Assembly (NCBI RefSeq): GCF_032917945.1
Contig: NZ_CP136624.1
Span: 5,766,001-5,830,000 of the forward strand
Origin: Bradyrhizobium sp. sBnM-33
GTDB lineage: Bacteria > Pseudomonadota > Alphaproteobacteria > Rhizobiales > Xanthobacteraceae
DNA length: 64,000 nt
Reading direction: 5' to 3'
Shown: positions 1 to 8,110 of the stretch, one piece after another
Position numbering within the stretch: position 1 is the stretch's first letter
How the letters are laid out: each line of letters starts with the position of its first letter
The notes under the pieces: model-generated
Told to the model about the DNA's origin: nothing
Database searches by the model: none
Seen by the model: only the letters and a program-made list of their open reading frames with translations
Position numbers and translations under genes: made by a program

Positions 1-166
1 ACGCTGCAAATCTGTCGCCGAACCGGTGGAATCGGGAATTGGAGCGCGATAACAGCCGTCGCGCACGATAGCCCGCCGCCTCGTCCTGCTCCCAGCCCGC
101 CGCGTCATCCCATTGCTGGGCCTCGGCACGCGGATTCGACCCCTTGGGCGAAGTATTCCTAGCCAT
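1..166 (-). CDS. Possible 5' end of an unidentified gene, cut by the window edge
   Basis: A minus-strand frame is open from an ATG at 164-166 to the left edge, about 55 codons without a stop. The predicted start has a purine-rich GAGAGG just before it. The product would be hydrophilic and rich in Ala, Arg and Trp/Asp/Glu pairs, and I do not recognise it. The frame also stays open upstream of the ATG, so the start is a guess and the whole frame may be chance in GC-rich DNA. The rest of 167-463 holds no gene I can support. Confidence 0.22.
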   Translation of the reverse strand, partial: MARNTSPKGSNPRAEAQQWDDAAGWEQDEAAGYRARRLLSRSNSRFHRFGDRFAA

Positions 167-463
167 TGCCTCTCGGTGCCGGCGCTGAGGTTGATCGCCG
201 CCAAGGGCACGCTCTTGGACCGGTATCGAGCGCTCCTGTGCCGGCATCGCTGCCAATCCTCGATTAATACTGATACTCGTGGTCGGGCCCAAGGCTTGAT
301 TAGGCGGTCCCATCGACGAGCGGACGGGGGTAGCGTCGAATTCCTTGTAACCATACTCCGGGGTCATCAAACTTGCCCAGCAGCCGGAGCGAATCCGACG
401 GTCAAAGGCGAGACCCGCAATACCCTAATGGTTGATCCGCGGAAAGCGACGAAAGGAAGGCGT

Positions 464-1237
464 ATGTCCAAGAAAACGCGCAAGAAATCCTCCATGCCAT
501 CCCCCAAGAACCGCAAGACTTCCGCCGCAAAACCGGCCGCGGCCAAGGCCGCTAGCAAGACCGCCAGCAAGACCACCCGCCGCAGCACGCCGGCATCGGC
601 CAAAAAGCCTGCCGCCAAGCTAGCCAACAAGGCCGCCAAAACCGCCACTAAGGCAGCCGCCAGGAAGCCGGCGAAGACGGCCAAGACCGCTTCAGCCAAA
701 GCGTCGCACAAGCCGACATCGAAACAGTTAATAAAATCCAATCTATCGGATACGACCAAACCAGTTGCCGGAACCGGACTGGTCGAAGGCGCCATGGCTC
801 CCCCCTTCAGCCTTCCGCGCGACGGCGGCGGCAGTGTCTCGCTGGCGGACTATGCCGGCAAGAAACTGGTGCTGTTTTTCTATCCCCGCGCCGACACGCC
901 CGGCTGCACCCGGGAGGCGATCGACTTCACGCGGCTCAGCAGCGCGTTTGCCGATGCGGGAGCGGTGGTGCTCGGGATCTCGGCCGATACCGTAAAGGCC
1001 CAGGAATCCTTCCGGAACAAGCACCAGCTTTCGGTTCCTCTGATCTCGGACGAGCAACATGAGATGCTCGAGGCCTATGGCGCCTGGGGCGAAAAATCGA
1101 TGTACGGCAGGACCTTTATGGGAATCATTCGAACGACGGTTCTGATCGGCGCCGACGGACGGATCGCCAAAATCTGGCGCAATGTGCGGGTCGACGGCCA
1201 TGCCGACGAGGTGCTGGCTGCTGTTCGCGCCATGTGA
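464..1237 (+). CDS. bcp: Peroxiredoxin of the BCP/PrxQ family with a long Lys/Ala-rich N-terminal tail
   Basis: Thiol peroxidase expected to reduce hydrogen peroxide and organic hydroperoxides with electrons from thioredoxin. The start at ATG 464 is favoured by AGGAAGG four bases upstream; the frame is open further 5' but without a comparable site. Residues 1-103 are a low-complexity tail of Lys, Ala, Thr and Ser, like histone H1-type or AlgP-type tails. Residues 105-257 form the thioredoxin-fold domain (APPFSLP, LVLFFYPRADTPGCTREA). The peroxidatic Cys is residue 148 in PGCT. The residue five positions later, where E. coli BCP has its resolving Cys, is Ile, and there is no other Cys, so this is a 1-Cys form. 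The tail might tether the enzyme to DNA or another polyanion (inference). It stands alone, with an M23 peptidase gene 100 bp downstream. Confidence 0.9.
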   Translation: MSKKTRKKSSMPSPKNRKTSAAKPAAAKAASKTASKTTRRSTPASAKKPAAKLANKAAKTATKAAARKPAKTAKTASAKASHKPTSKQLIKSNLSDTTKPVAGTGLVEGAMAPPFSLPRDGGGSVSLADYAGKKLVLFFYPRADTPGCTREAIDFTRLSSAFADAGAVVLGISADTVKAQESFRNKHQLSVPLISDEQHEMLEAYGAWGEKSMYGRTFMGIIRTTVLIGADGRIAKIWRNVRVDGHADEVLAAVRAM

Positions 1238-1261
1238 TCTGCAGGTTCCATTTCCCAAAAA

Positions 1262-1269
1262 TTAACCAT
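1262..1269 (+). promoter_or_regulatory. TTAACCAT octamer, possible CtrA half-site
   Basis: TTAACCAT lies 68 bp upstream of the M23 peptidase start. It matches the 8-mer CtrA half-site described in Caulobacter and relatives. A single octamer occurs often by chance, so this is only suggestive. Confidence 0.2.
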
Positions 1270-1336
1270 GAATGGGTCAAATCGGCAGGCAAATTGAGCC
1301 GAACGGAGCTGATTTCCGACCGGCGCGGGAGTGCCG

Positions 1337-2689
1337 ATGTCGTACCGTTCCGGTCATTATTCCGATCACCACCATCCCCACGATCATGGCCGGACGCCGC
1401 CCCGCCGTCCGGCACCCCATGCCGCGAAAGCCGCAGCGCTTGACGGTGACGGTTACACCATCGTCCATGCCGGCAAGCAGGTCAGGCTCGGCCCGGTCGT
1501 GTTCTGGATCGTCGTCGGCACGATCGTGCTGCTTGGCATGTGGTCGGCGGCCACCGCCACCTATTTCGCGTTTCGCGACGACGTCCTGACCCGGCTGATC
1601 GCCCGGCAGGCCGAGATGCAATACGCCTATGAAGACCGCATCGCGGAGCTGCGCGCCAAGGTCGATCGCACGACCAGCCGCCAGTTGCTCGATCAGGAAC
1701 AATTCGACCAAAAGCTCGACCAGATCATGCGCCGCCAGACCGCGCTCGAATCGCGCGCCACCGCGCTTGGCGCGATTCCGGATATCGCGGCAACCGGTTC
1801 GATTCGGCCCCCGGCGCGCGGCGCGGCCGTGGAGACACCCGCCCCCGGCAGCCTAAAACCCTCCCCGATTAGCGACACCGTGATCTTCGCCGCACCGCCG
1901 GATCGCGAGGCCCGGCTGGAATCGCGCACGCCCGTCGTGGCCAAGCCGCAGCCAAATCAGTTCGCCAAGGTTCAGGGCGTCGACAATGTCCTGGTCCGTC
2001 TGCAGACCTCGCTGGATTCCATCGAGCGGCGGCAGATGGCGGCCTTGAGCTCGGTCGAAGACAGCATGGAATCGCGGCTGCGCCGCATGCGTGGCGTGTT
2101 CACCGATCTCGGCCTCAATATGGCGCAGCTCGAAGCGGCAACGCCGCGCTCGGCCATTGGTGGCCCGTTCGTGCCGGTGAAGCTGCCGGCGGATGCCGGT
2201 GCGTTCGAACGCCAGCTCTACCGGATCAACCTCACCCGCGCCCAGATGCAGCGCCTCAACGCGACGCTCGCGCTGGTGCCTTACCGCAAACCTGTCGTCG
2301 GCGAGGTCGAATTCACCTCGGGCTTTGGCGTTCGCAGCGATCCCTTCCTCGGCCGACCCGCGATGCATACCGGCCTCGATTTCCGCGCATCGACCGGCGA
2401 TCCGGTACGCGTCACCGCGAACGGCAAGGTCGTGTCGTCGGGATGGATGGGCGGCTATGGCCGCATGGTGGAGGTCGACCACGGCAACGGGCTGTCGACC
2501 CGCTACGGCCATCTGTCGGAGATTCACGTCAGGGTCGGCGACTTCGTCAAGATCGGCCAGGTCATCGGCGCCGTCGGCTCAACCGGTCGCTCCACCGGTC
2601 CGCATCTGCACTATGAAACGCGGATCGACGGCGATGCCGTCGACCCGCAGAAATTCCTGCGCGCGGGCGTGCGGCTCAGCTCAGGCTAG
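1337..2689 (+). CDS. Membrane-anchored M23 family metallopeptidase (peptidoglycan endopeptidase or divisome activator)
   Basis: Envelope protein of 450 residues. The preferred start is ATG 1337 with GCGGGAG five bases upstream; an in-frame GTG at 1331 is the alternative. The N-terminus is cytoplasmic and has a His cluster (HHHPHDH at about 11-17). One membrane helix spans about 53-77, followed by a periplasmic coiled-coil/linker region (about 85-320) and a C-terminal LytM/M23 domain. That domain keeps the zinc ligands: HTGLDF (H-x-x-x-D) and HLHYE near the end. With both ligand sets present it may be a real cross-link hydrolase, unlike degenerate EnvC/NlpD proteins that only activate amidases. 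A cell-wall cluster (amiC, mrcA) lies 8 kb away on the other strand. Confidence 0.88.
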   Translation: MSYRSGHYSDHHHPHDHGRTPPRRPAPHAAKAAALDGDGYTIVHAGKQVRLGPVVFWIVVGTIVLLGMWSAATATYFAFRDDVLTRLIARQAEMQYAYEDRIAELRAKVDRTTSRQLLDQEQFDQKLDQIMRRQTALESRATALGAIPDIAATGSIRPPARGAAVETPAPGSLKPSPISDTVIFAAPPDREARLESRTPVVAKPQPNQFAKVQGVDNVLVRLQTSLDSIERRQMAALSSVEDSMESRLRRMRGVFTDLGLNMAQLEAATPRSAIGGPFVPVKLPADAGAFERQLYRINLTRAQMQRLNATLALVPYRKPVVGEVEFTSGFGVRSDPFLGRPAMHTGLDFRASTGDPVRVTANGKVVSSGWMGGYGRMVEVDHGNGLSTRYGHLSEIHVRVGDFVKIGQVIGAVGSTGRSTGPHLHYETRIDGDAVDPQKFLRAGVRLSSG

Positions 2690-2899
2690 CATCGCGCCGT
2701 CAGAACTGGCGTGCTCGCTTGTTGTTCGCGGAATACGTCGCCGGTCTACCGGCATGTGAACGGAACCGGCGCGCCCCGCGTCGGTGAATTTTTTCTGGCC
2801 CCGTGTCGGATCGCATGGAGGCCAGGCGTCCTTGTGGCAGAGACTGAGCGAACCCAACCCAATCCTGCGATATACTCCGCTCAGTAATGGAGAAAAGTC

Positions 2900-3349
2900 A
2901 TGTCCCAAGGCAATACCGTTCGTTTGCATCGTGTCCTCGCCACCAAGCCGGAGAAGGTTTTTCGCGCCTTCCTCGATGCGGATGCCATGGCCAAGTGGTT
3001 GCCGCCCTACGGCTTCACCTGCAAGGTCCACCAATTCGAGGCGAAGGTTGGCGGCACATTCAGGATGTCGTTCACGAATTTCACCACGAACACCAGCCAT
3101 TCGTTCGGCGGTGAATATCTGGAGATCGTGCCCAACGAGCGTATTCGCTACACCGATCGGTTCGACGATCCCAATTTGCCTGGCGTTATGGAGGTCACGG
3201 TGACGCTGAAAGCGGTTTCGGTCGGAACCGAGATCAACATCGAACAGGCAAACTTGCCGACGGTGATCCCGCTCGAAGCCTGCTATCTCGGCTGGCAGCA
3301 ATCACTTGCCCAGCTTGCGTTGCTCGTGGAACCGGATATTCCGGAATAG
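2900..3349 (+). CDS. SRPBCC/AHSA1-family protein
   Basis: Cytosolic protein of 149 residues in the START-like hydrophobic-pocket superfamily (AHSA1/polyketide-cyclase type). The family signature is visible: a basic N-terminal strand, then KPEKVFRAFLDADAMAKWLPP, a central GGTFRM, and a C-terminal helix after LGWQQSLAQLALL. Such proteins bind small hydrophobic ligands, and in other bacteria some are encoded beside ArsR regulators; no regulator is adjacent here. ATG 2900 has GGAGA eight bases upstream. A 10-bp hairpin follows the stop, so the gene is probably monocistronic. The ligand cannot be deduced. Confidence 0.8.
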   Translation: MSQGNTVRLHRVLATKPEKVFRAFLDADAMAKWLPPYGFTCKVHQFEAKVGGTFRMSFTNFTTNTSHSFGGEYLEIVPNERIRYTDRFDDPNLPGVMEVTVTLKAVSVGTEINIEQANLPTVIPLEACYLGWQQSLAQLALLVEPDIPE

Positions 3350-3362
3350 TGACGGTCGAGGA

Positions 3363-3385
3363 GAGGCACCACGCTGTGGTGCCTC
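3363..3385. terminator. Intergenic hairpin, likely terminator
   Basis: GAGGCACCAC and GTGGTGCCTC form a perfect 10-bp stem with loop GCT, 13 bp after the SRPBCC stop. The downstream T-tract is weak (ATCTT), so termination may need help, or the hairpin may mainly protect the 3' end. Confidence 0.6.
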
Positions 3386-3667
3386 ATCTTGGGGTGTCCG
3401 ACCTCGCCGGTGATAACGTCTCCGAATACTTCCCATGCCTCGCCGTTGAACTTCATTAACTGCATTCTGTTCGATCGGGAAAAAGTCGTTTGCCTCAGTC
3501 GATCTGGATGCCGGACAGCAGCAAGATCGGCAACATCAAGCGCTTCAACGTTGCAAACATGTGCTTATTACGCACCACGAAACGGCATTGTTGCCTGCCG
3601 CCAATTGTGGTTGATGCAGCCTACGTCATGACCTGGCCTGACGGCGTGGCCCAGAGGTTGGATAGGG
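3386..3667. other. Gene-poor stretch, possibly holding a decayed 3' gene end
   Basis: No intact gene is visible between the hairpin and the carbamoyltransferase. On the minus strand, 3400-3465 encodes a short segment beginning MQLMKFNGEAWEVFG. It resembles the C-terminal strand of branched-chain amino acid ABC binding proteins (pattern: hydrophobic, W/F, DGK, W, x-x-F/I). This is a weak impression from one short match. Confidence 0.25.
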
Positions 3668-5833
3668 TTGAAACAGAACACACGAATTGGTCCGCGGCAT
3701 CCCAGGCTCGCGGCCGGCGGATTCCGCTTCGCGCGATGGCTTGCGGCGAAAACCATGGGTGCTGCGGGCTTTCATCAACTCGGCTCGGCGTTCGCCGAAG
3801 CGCGGATCGCGCATGTGTGCGAAAAGCTTGCGCGCGGCGAGACAGTGTATCTCGCAGGTCTCGGCGCGCCCGGCACGCATAATTCAGGTCTGGCGCTGGT
3901 CGAGGTCACCCAGACGGACGGGCCACGGCTGATCGTCAACAACGAAGAAGAACGCTTTTCCGGCAACAAGCACACCACCGAATATCCAAAGCTGTCGATC
4001 GACGCGGCGGTGGCGACGCTGCGCGGCATGGGCCGCGATATCGGCGACATCGATGTCTGGCTCACGAGTTGGGATTACCCGACGCTCGCCGGCACGCTGG
4101 CCCGCTCGGTGCTCGAGGAATTGCCGCAGAGCATAAAACTCGTGCGCACCACCGAAGCAGCCGGTTTCGACGGCCGCCGCCTCGATCAGATGACGCGGAC
4201 GCCAAAAATTCTCGCGCGCCAGCTCGGGCTTGCCGAGCGGGTGCCGCTGATCTGCCTGCCGCATCACGACAACCATGCCTGGTTTTCCTACGCCGCCTCG
4301 CCGTTCGCCGACGACGGCGAGCCGACCGCGATTGCGGTACTCGACGGCACCGGCGATCAAGGCTCGATCTCGCTCTATGTGGTCCAGCAAGGCGCGCTGC
4401 GCCGGCTCTACTGCAACGACAGCATGTTCGATTCACTCGGCGCATTCTACAGCGTGATCTCGTCGACACAGGGCGGATGGACCTGGTTGTCCAGCGAGGG
4501 CCGCTACATGGGCGCTGCCGCCTGGGGCGACATGAACCGCGCCAGCAATCCTTATTACGCGCGGCTGCGCGACGTTCTGCATTTTGGGGCGAACGGCGAC
4601 ATCAGGCTCAATCGCGCGCTGGCCAACTGGTATTGCGACCCCTTCGACCATCCCTACAAGGAAGCACTCACCAAAATCCTCGGCGAACCGCTTAAGCCGG
4701 ACCAGCTCTGGAATCCGGATGCGGTGCTGCGTGTCGAGGACATCCACCACCGTCCCGATACCAAGGATCGTCTCGACAAGGCGGCCGCGACGCAACTGGT
4801 GTTCGAGGACGCCATGATCCACGTCGTCGATCATCTGTTGCGCGCGACCGGTGCCAACCGGCTGGTGCTGACCGGCGGCGTCGCGCTGAACGCGGTCGGC
4901 AACATGCGATTGCTCGAACATTTCGACCAAGCGTGGTTCGCCGACGCGCAGCAGCGCGACGCGCGGCTGCATCTGTGGGTGCCGCCGGTGCCCGGCGACC
5001 CCGGCGTTACCATCGGCGCCGCCTGGCTGTTTGCACATCTGGCCGGCGCTCCGCGCGGCGCGCCGATGAGCCATGCTTTCTACTGCGGGACGCCGCCGTC
5101 GCAAGGTGACGTCGTCTATGCAGTTGCGGCCGATGACGTCGCCTCGCAAAAGATCGGCGATATCTCGACGCCTGAAGGCCTTGAAGCGATCGCCGACCTG
5201 ATGGCCTTCATGGTCGCCCAAAACGGCGTGATTGCGCTGTATCAGGGCGCGGCCGAGACTGGGCCCCGCGCACTCGGCCATCGCTCAATTCTCGCCAACC
5301 CCTGCGACCCGGCGGTGCGCGAGCTGCTCAACGCGCGCGTCAAATACCGCGAGGCCATTCGGCCGCTGGCGCCGATGGCGACGCTGGAGGCGGCGCAGGA
5401 ATATTTCGAACTGCTGCCCGGCGCTGCGGATGCCGATTACAATGCCTATAATTACATGGTGCTGACGGCGCATTCGAAGCCGCACGCGCGAAAAAAAATC
5501 CCCGCCGTCATCCACGCCGATGGCACCGGCCGCATCCAGGTCGTGCGCGCCGGCGACGATCCCCTCACCTATGCGTACTTAAAGGCGCTCGGCCGCCACA
5601 TCGGTGTCGAGCTGTCCGTCAACACCTCCTTCAATGTCGCGGGGCCGATTGCGCAGACGCCGCAGCAGGCGATCGATACGCTGCGCCGTTCCAAGGGGCT
5701 CGATGTCGTGGTCCTGGTGGCCGGCGACGGCACCGTCACCGCAGCCTGGCACGGCGGCGAGCGCGACAGCGGACGGTTCAGAAGCTGGCTTGCCGACTGG
5801 AAGACATCAGCTTCCAGCCAGCCTACGCGATAA
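3668..5833 (+). CDS. Carbamoyltransferase, NodU/CmcH/HypF-C family
   Basis: Predicted to transfer a carbamoyl group from carbamoyl phosphate through a carbamoyl-adenylate to a hydroxyl on a sugar, antibiotic or other acceptor. Family motifs are complete: N-terminal Kae1-like domain with NNEEERFSGNKH (about 92-103), HHDNHAWFSYAASPF, VLDGTGDQG and TGGVALNAVGN; then the C-terminal YrdC-linked lobe with ETGPRALGHRSILANP and LSVNTSFN. It is longer than typical NodU because of about 50 extra N-terminal residues. The first start (TTG 3668) has GAGG ten bases upstream; ATG 3755, giving 692 residues, is a real alternative. No glycosyltransferase, Nod-factor or antibiotic genes surround it, so the acceptor is unknown. 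Confidence 0.87.
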   Translation: MKQNTRIGPRHPRLAAGGFRFARWLAAKTMGAAGFHQLGSAFAEARIAHVCEKLARGETVYLAGLGAPGTHNSGLALVEVTQTDGPRLIVNNEEERFSGNKHTTEYPKLSIDAAVATLRGMGRDIGDIDVWLTSWDYPTLAGTLARSVLEELPQSIKLVRTTEAAGFDGRRLDQMTRTPKILARQLGLAERVPLICLPHHDNHAWFSYAASPFADDGEPTAIAVLDGTGDQGSISLYVVQQGALRRLYCNDSMFDSLGAFYSVISSTQGGWTWLSSEGRYMGAAAWGDMNRASNPYYARLRDVLHFGANGDIRLNRALANWYCDPFDHPYKEALTKILGEPLKPDQLWNPDAVLRVEDIHHRPDTKDRLDKAAATQLVFEDAMIHVVDHLLRATGANRLVLTGGVALNAVGNMRLLEHFDQAWFADAQQRDARLHLWVPPVPGDPGVTIGAAWLFAHLAGAPRGAPMSHAFYCGTPPSQGDVVYAVAADDVASQKIGDISTPEGLEAIADLMAFMVAQNGVIALYQGAAETGPRALGHRSILANPCDPAVRELLNARVKYREAIRPLAPMATLEAAQEYFELLPGAADADYNAYNYMVLTAHSKPHARKKIPAVIHADGTGRIQVVRAGDDPLTYAYLKALGRHIGVELSVNTSFNVAGPIAQTPQQAIDTLRRSKGLDVVVLVAGDGTVTAAWHGGERDSGRFRSWLADWKTSASSQPTR

Positions 5834-5868
5834 TTCGCTTCTTCTCGGAGATCGGGTGATCCGCCGGT

Positions 5869-6366
5869 TCAAAGATCGACGCGTTCGCTCGCAACCGCTT
5901 TGCGTTCCGCCATGTTGAACCGGCCGCTATAGATCGGGCGCTCACCGGTCGTCGGACCAGGATACTGGACGATGAATATCTCCCCGCCCGTTTCGGTGCG
6001 GAATTCGCCCTCAAAGTGCGGGTCGGGATGGAACAGCACCGTTCCCGGACCATGCAGCGTTCCATCAATTGAAAACTCGCCTTTCAGGATATGCCAGACC
6101 TGCGCGAAGCCATGATAGTGCTCGGGGTGATAGGCGCCGGGCTCAAGCCGCAGAATCCCTGCATTCGGCTCTGTCGGCCGCTCCGGCCTCGGGTGAAAAA
6201 GCATTTTGCCTGTTTCGCCCGGCCAGCGGATCGTCTCCCATTCGACTTCGTCGAAATGACGCGCCTCGTAGGGCTTGTGATCCTTTCGCGACGCTTCGCG
6301 CGCGGTCGTCAGCCCCGCGTTTGCGTTCACCGTATCGGGAATGTCCTTGCTCCTGACAGCACTCAT
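5869..6366 (-). CDS. Cupin-domain protein
   Basis: Small single-cupin protein of 165 residues. The core reads LEPGAYHPEHYHGFAQVWHILKGEF, the cupin-1 metal motif (G-x5-H-x-H-x3,4-E/Q), then the second motif around PGTVLFHPDPHFEGEF. The H-x-H set and the later His make metal binding plausible, but the reaction is not evident. The start ATG (6364-6366) overlaps the stop of the upstream XRE-cupin gene as ATGA, so the two are translationally coupled. It is probably an enzyme or sensor in the same small-molecule response as that regulator and shares its predicted operators. The gap 5834-5868 between it and the convergent carbamoyltransferase is 35 bp. Confidence 0.82.
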   Translation of the reverse strand: MSAVRSKDIPDTVNANAGLTTAREASRKDHKPYEARHFDEVEWETIRWPGETGKMLFHPRPERPTEPNAGILRLEPGAYHPEHYHGFAQVWHILKGEFSIDGTLHGPGTVLFHPDPHFEGEFRTETGGEIFIVQYPGPTTGERPIYSGRFNMAERKAVASERVDL

Positions 6367-7046
6367 TTTGCTCTCCCTTTTGCAGTTTTCTCTCGTTCGC
6401 TTTTCCTGCCCGCAATACTGCTCCACCACTCAACCGCGATGGCCGACTGATTTTCGATTGATGTCACCATGAGCAGGCGCGCACCGCCGGACCCCCGCGC
6501 CCACGCCATATGCGGTATGTCTGAGCGCAAATGAACTGAATCGCCGTGCTCCAGCGCGATCGTTTCGTCGCCGATCTGAAATTCGACACTGCCTTCGAGG
6601 ACGAAGCACATTTCTTCGCCGGGATGCGCGACCAACGTCGGCCTGCGCGGTTTTGCCGACAATTCGAGCAGGAAAGTTTCCAGCCGCTGCTCGCCCACGC
6701 CCGAGGCGAGCTTGCGCCAGGCATAATTTGCGTCAGCGCCCTTCGATGGAATGGCATCGATTGACCGCACCACGCGATACGCGCGGGTCCGGTCCTCTCC
6801 TTCGATATCGGCAAACAATTCGGCCGGCGGCAGCTGAAGGACGCCGGCAATTTCCAAGAGGTTACCGATCGAACACGCGATGAGTCCGCGCTCAATCCGC
6901 GAGAGAAATGTCACGGACAGCCCGACCATTCCGGCGAGTTCCTCGAGCGTCAAACCGCGCGCCGAGCGGGCCCTGCGAATGACGGCTCCAATTGCAGCAA
7001 GGCGCGCCGCCTCGCGGGCGCGCCGGCCAGCTTCTGCCGAAACCAC
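6363..7046 (-). CDS. XRE-family transcriptional regulator with C-terminal cupin sensor
   Basis: Regulator of 227 residues. An N-terminal helix-turn-helix of the XRE type occupies about 15-75 (IGAVIRRARSARGLTLEELAGMVGLS...FLSRIERG), and a C-terminal cupin domain about 125-205 (HPGEEMCFVLEGSVEFQIGDE). This is the layout of SinR-like/PuuR-type regulators, in which the cupin binds the effector. The start is GTG 7046. Two near-identical palindromes lie 14-49 bp upstream and are probably its own operators, implying autoregulation. Its stop overlaps the start of the next cupin gene. Confidence 0.9.
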   Translation of the reverse strand: MVSAEAGRRAREAARLAAIGAVIRRARSARGLTLEELAGMVGLSVTFLSRIERGLIACSIGNLLEIAGVLQLPPAELFADIEGEDRTRAYRVVRSIDAIPSKGADANYAWRKLASGVGEQRLETFLLELSAKPRRPTLVAHPGEEMCFVLEGSVEFQIGDETIALEHGDSVHLRSDIPHMAWARGSGGARLLMVTSIENQSAIAVEWWSSIAGRKSEREKTAKGRAK

Positions 7047-7059
7047 GTCGCTCTCCGTT

Positions 7060-7074
7060 TTGCTTATACGGCAA
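7060..7074. promoter_or_regulatory. Operator copy 1 upstream of the XRE-cupin gene
   Basis: TTGCTTATACGGCAA is a palindrome of the form TTGC-N7-GCAA, 14 bp from the regulator start. A second copy starts exactly 21 bp further on, two helical turns, so two dimers could bind the same face of the DNA. Confidence 0.6.
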
Positions 7075-7080
7075 ATCGTA

Positions 7081-7095
7081 TTGCTATATAGGCAA
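7081..7095. promoter_or_regulatory. Operator copy 2 upstream of the XRE-cupin gene
   Basis: TTGCTATATAGGCAA repeats the TTGC-N7-GCAA pattern of copy 1 and shares 13 of 15 bases with it. The AT-rich centre could double as a -10 element, which would make this a repression site. Confidence 0.6.
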
Positions 7096-7131
7096 ATGTC
7101 AAGCTGGCTTCGTGTCGCCTGCGCGAGCGAA

Positions 7132-8037
7132 CTAACGTTCGAGAAACTTCAGTACGCGGCCGTCGATCAACAGCAGCGCACTGCCGATCACCAGTGCGCC
7201 CGCGATTTCTCGCGGCGAAATCTGCTCGCCGAGCACGAGCGAGCCGAGCAGGATCGCCGTAACAGGCACAAGCAGCGTGACCAGCATGACGTTGGTGGCA
7301 CCGGAGCGCCGCAGCACCTGGAAGAAAACAATATAGGCCAGCGCCGTCGACAACGCGGCAAGGCCGAACACCGCGAACCATGTCACTGCGCCCGGCATTG
7401 GCAATTGCCACGGCCGCTCGAAAAAGCCGGCGACGACAGCCATCATCAGGCTCGATGCCATTAATTGAAACGTGGCGGTGGCAAGCGGCGGCGAATCCGA
7501 TAGCGCGCGCCGGGCTATCAGCGCGGAGATGCCGTAGCTCAGCGCCGCCGCGAGACACAGCAGGACGCCGAGCCCCTGCCCGCTGGCAAAGCCTAATCCG
7601 CTGCCGCGAAGGATCGCGACGCCGACAAGGCCGACGATCACACCGGCCACACGTCTGATGATGAGCTTCTCCTCGCCCGCCGCCGCCATCACCGCCACCG
7701 TGAACAGCGGCGTGGTGGCATTGAGGATCGAAGCCAGCCCGCTCGGGATGTACATCTGTCCGGTGACGATCAGCGAAAACGGCAGCACATTGTTGAACAG
7801 GGCGACGAGGAAGAACGGCCTCCAGCCTATCCACCCCTTCGGAAACGGCAGTCGCTGCACGCAAAGCGCCGGCAGCAGGATCATGGCGGCAAGCAGCACG
7901 CGCAACAGCACGAGCGTGAACGGCGGCAATTCCCTTAGCACCAGACCGTTGAAAAAGAACGATCCACCCCACAGGATCGAGAGCAGGCCGAGCAGCGACC
8001 AGTCACGGGCATCGATCCGGCCATCGCTGACTGTCAT
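7132..8037 (-). CDS. EamA/DMT-superfamily transporter
   Basis: Inner-membrane protein of 301 residues with ten predicted helices arranged as two EamA repeats; the first begins LLGLLSILWGGSFFFNGLVLR and the second around LCLAAALSYGISALIARR. Such proteins export amino acids or other metabolites by antiport. The start at ATG 8037 is chosen because this is where the hydrophobic protein begins; the frame extends upstream but encodes only a shadow of the neighbouring gene. It is 73 bp downstream of the dehydrogenase gene on the same strand, possibly one transcript. The substrate cannot be told. Confidence 0.88.
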   Translation of the reverse strand: MTVSDGRIDARDWSLLGLLSILWGGSFFFNGLVLRELPPFTLVLLRVLLAAMILLPALCVQRLPFPKGWIGWRPFFLVALFNNVLPFSLIVTGQMYIPSGLASILNATTPLFTVAVMAAAGEEKLIIRRVAGVIVGLVGVAILRGSGLGFASGQGLGVLLCLAAALSYGISALIARRALSDSPPLATATFQLMASSLMMAVVAGFFERPWQLPMPGAVTWFAVFGLAALSTALAYIVFFQVLRRSGATNVMLVTLLVPVTAILLGSLVLGEQISPREIAGALVIGSALLLIDGRVLKFLER

Positions 8038-8110
8038 TTCGCAAGAACCTGGTGAAATCGCTGGCCAGCTAGGACCGGACGCGCGTCGCCGTCCACCCGA
8101 TTTCCGAAGC

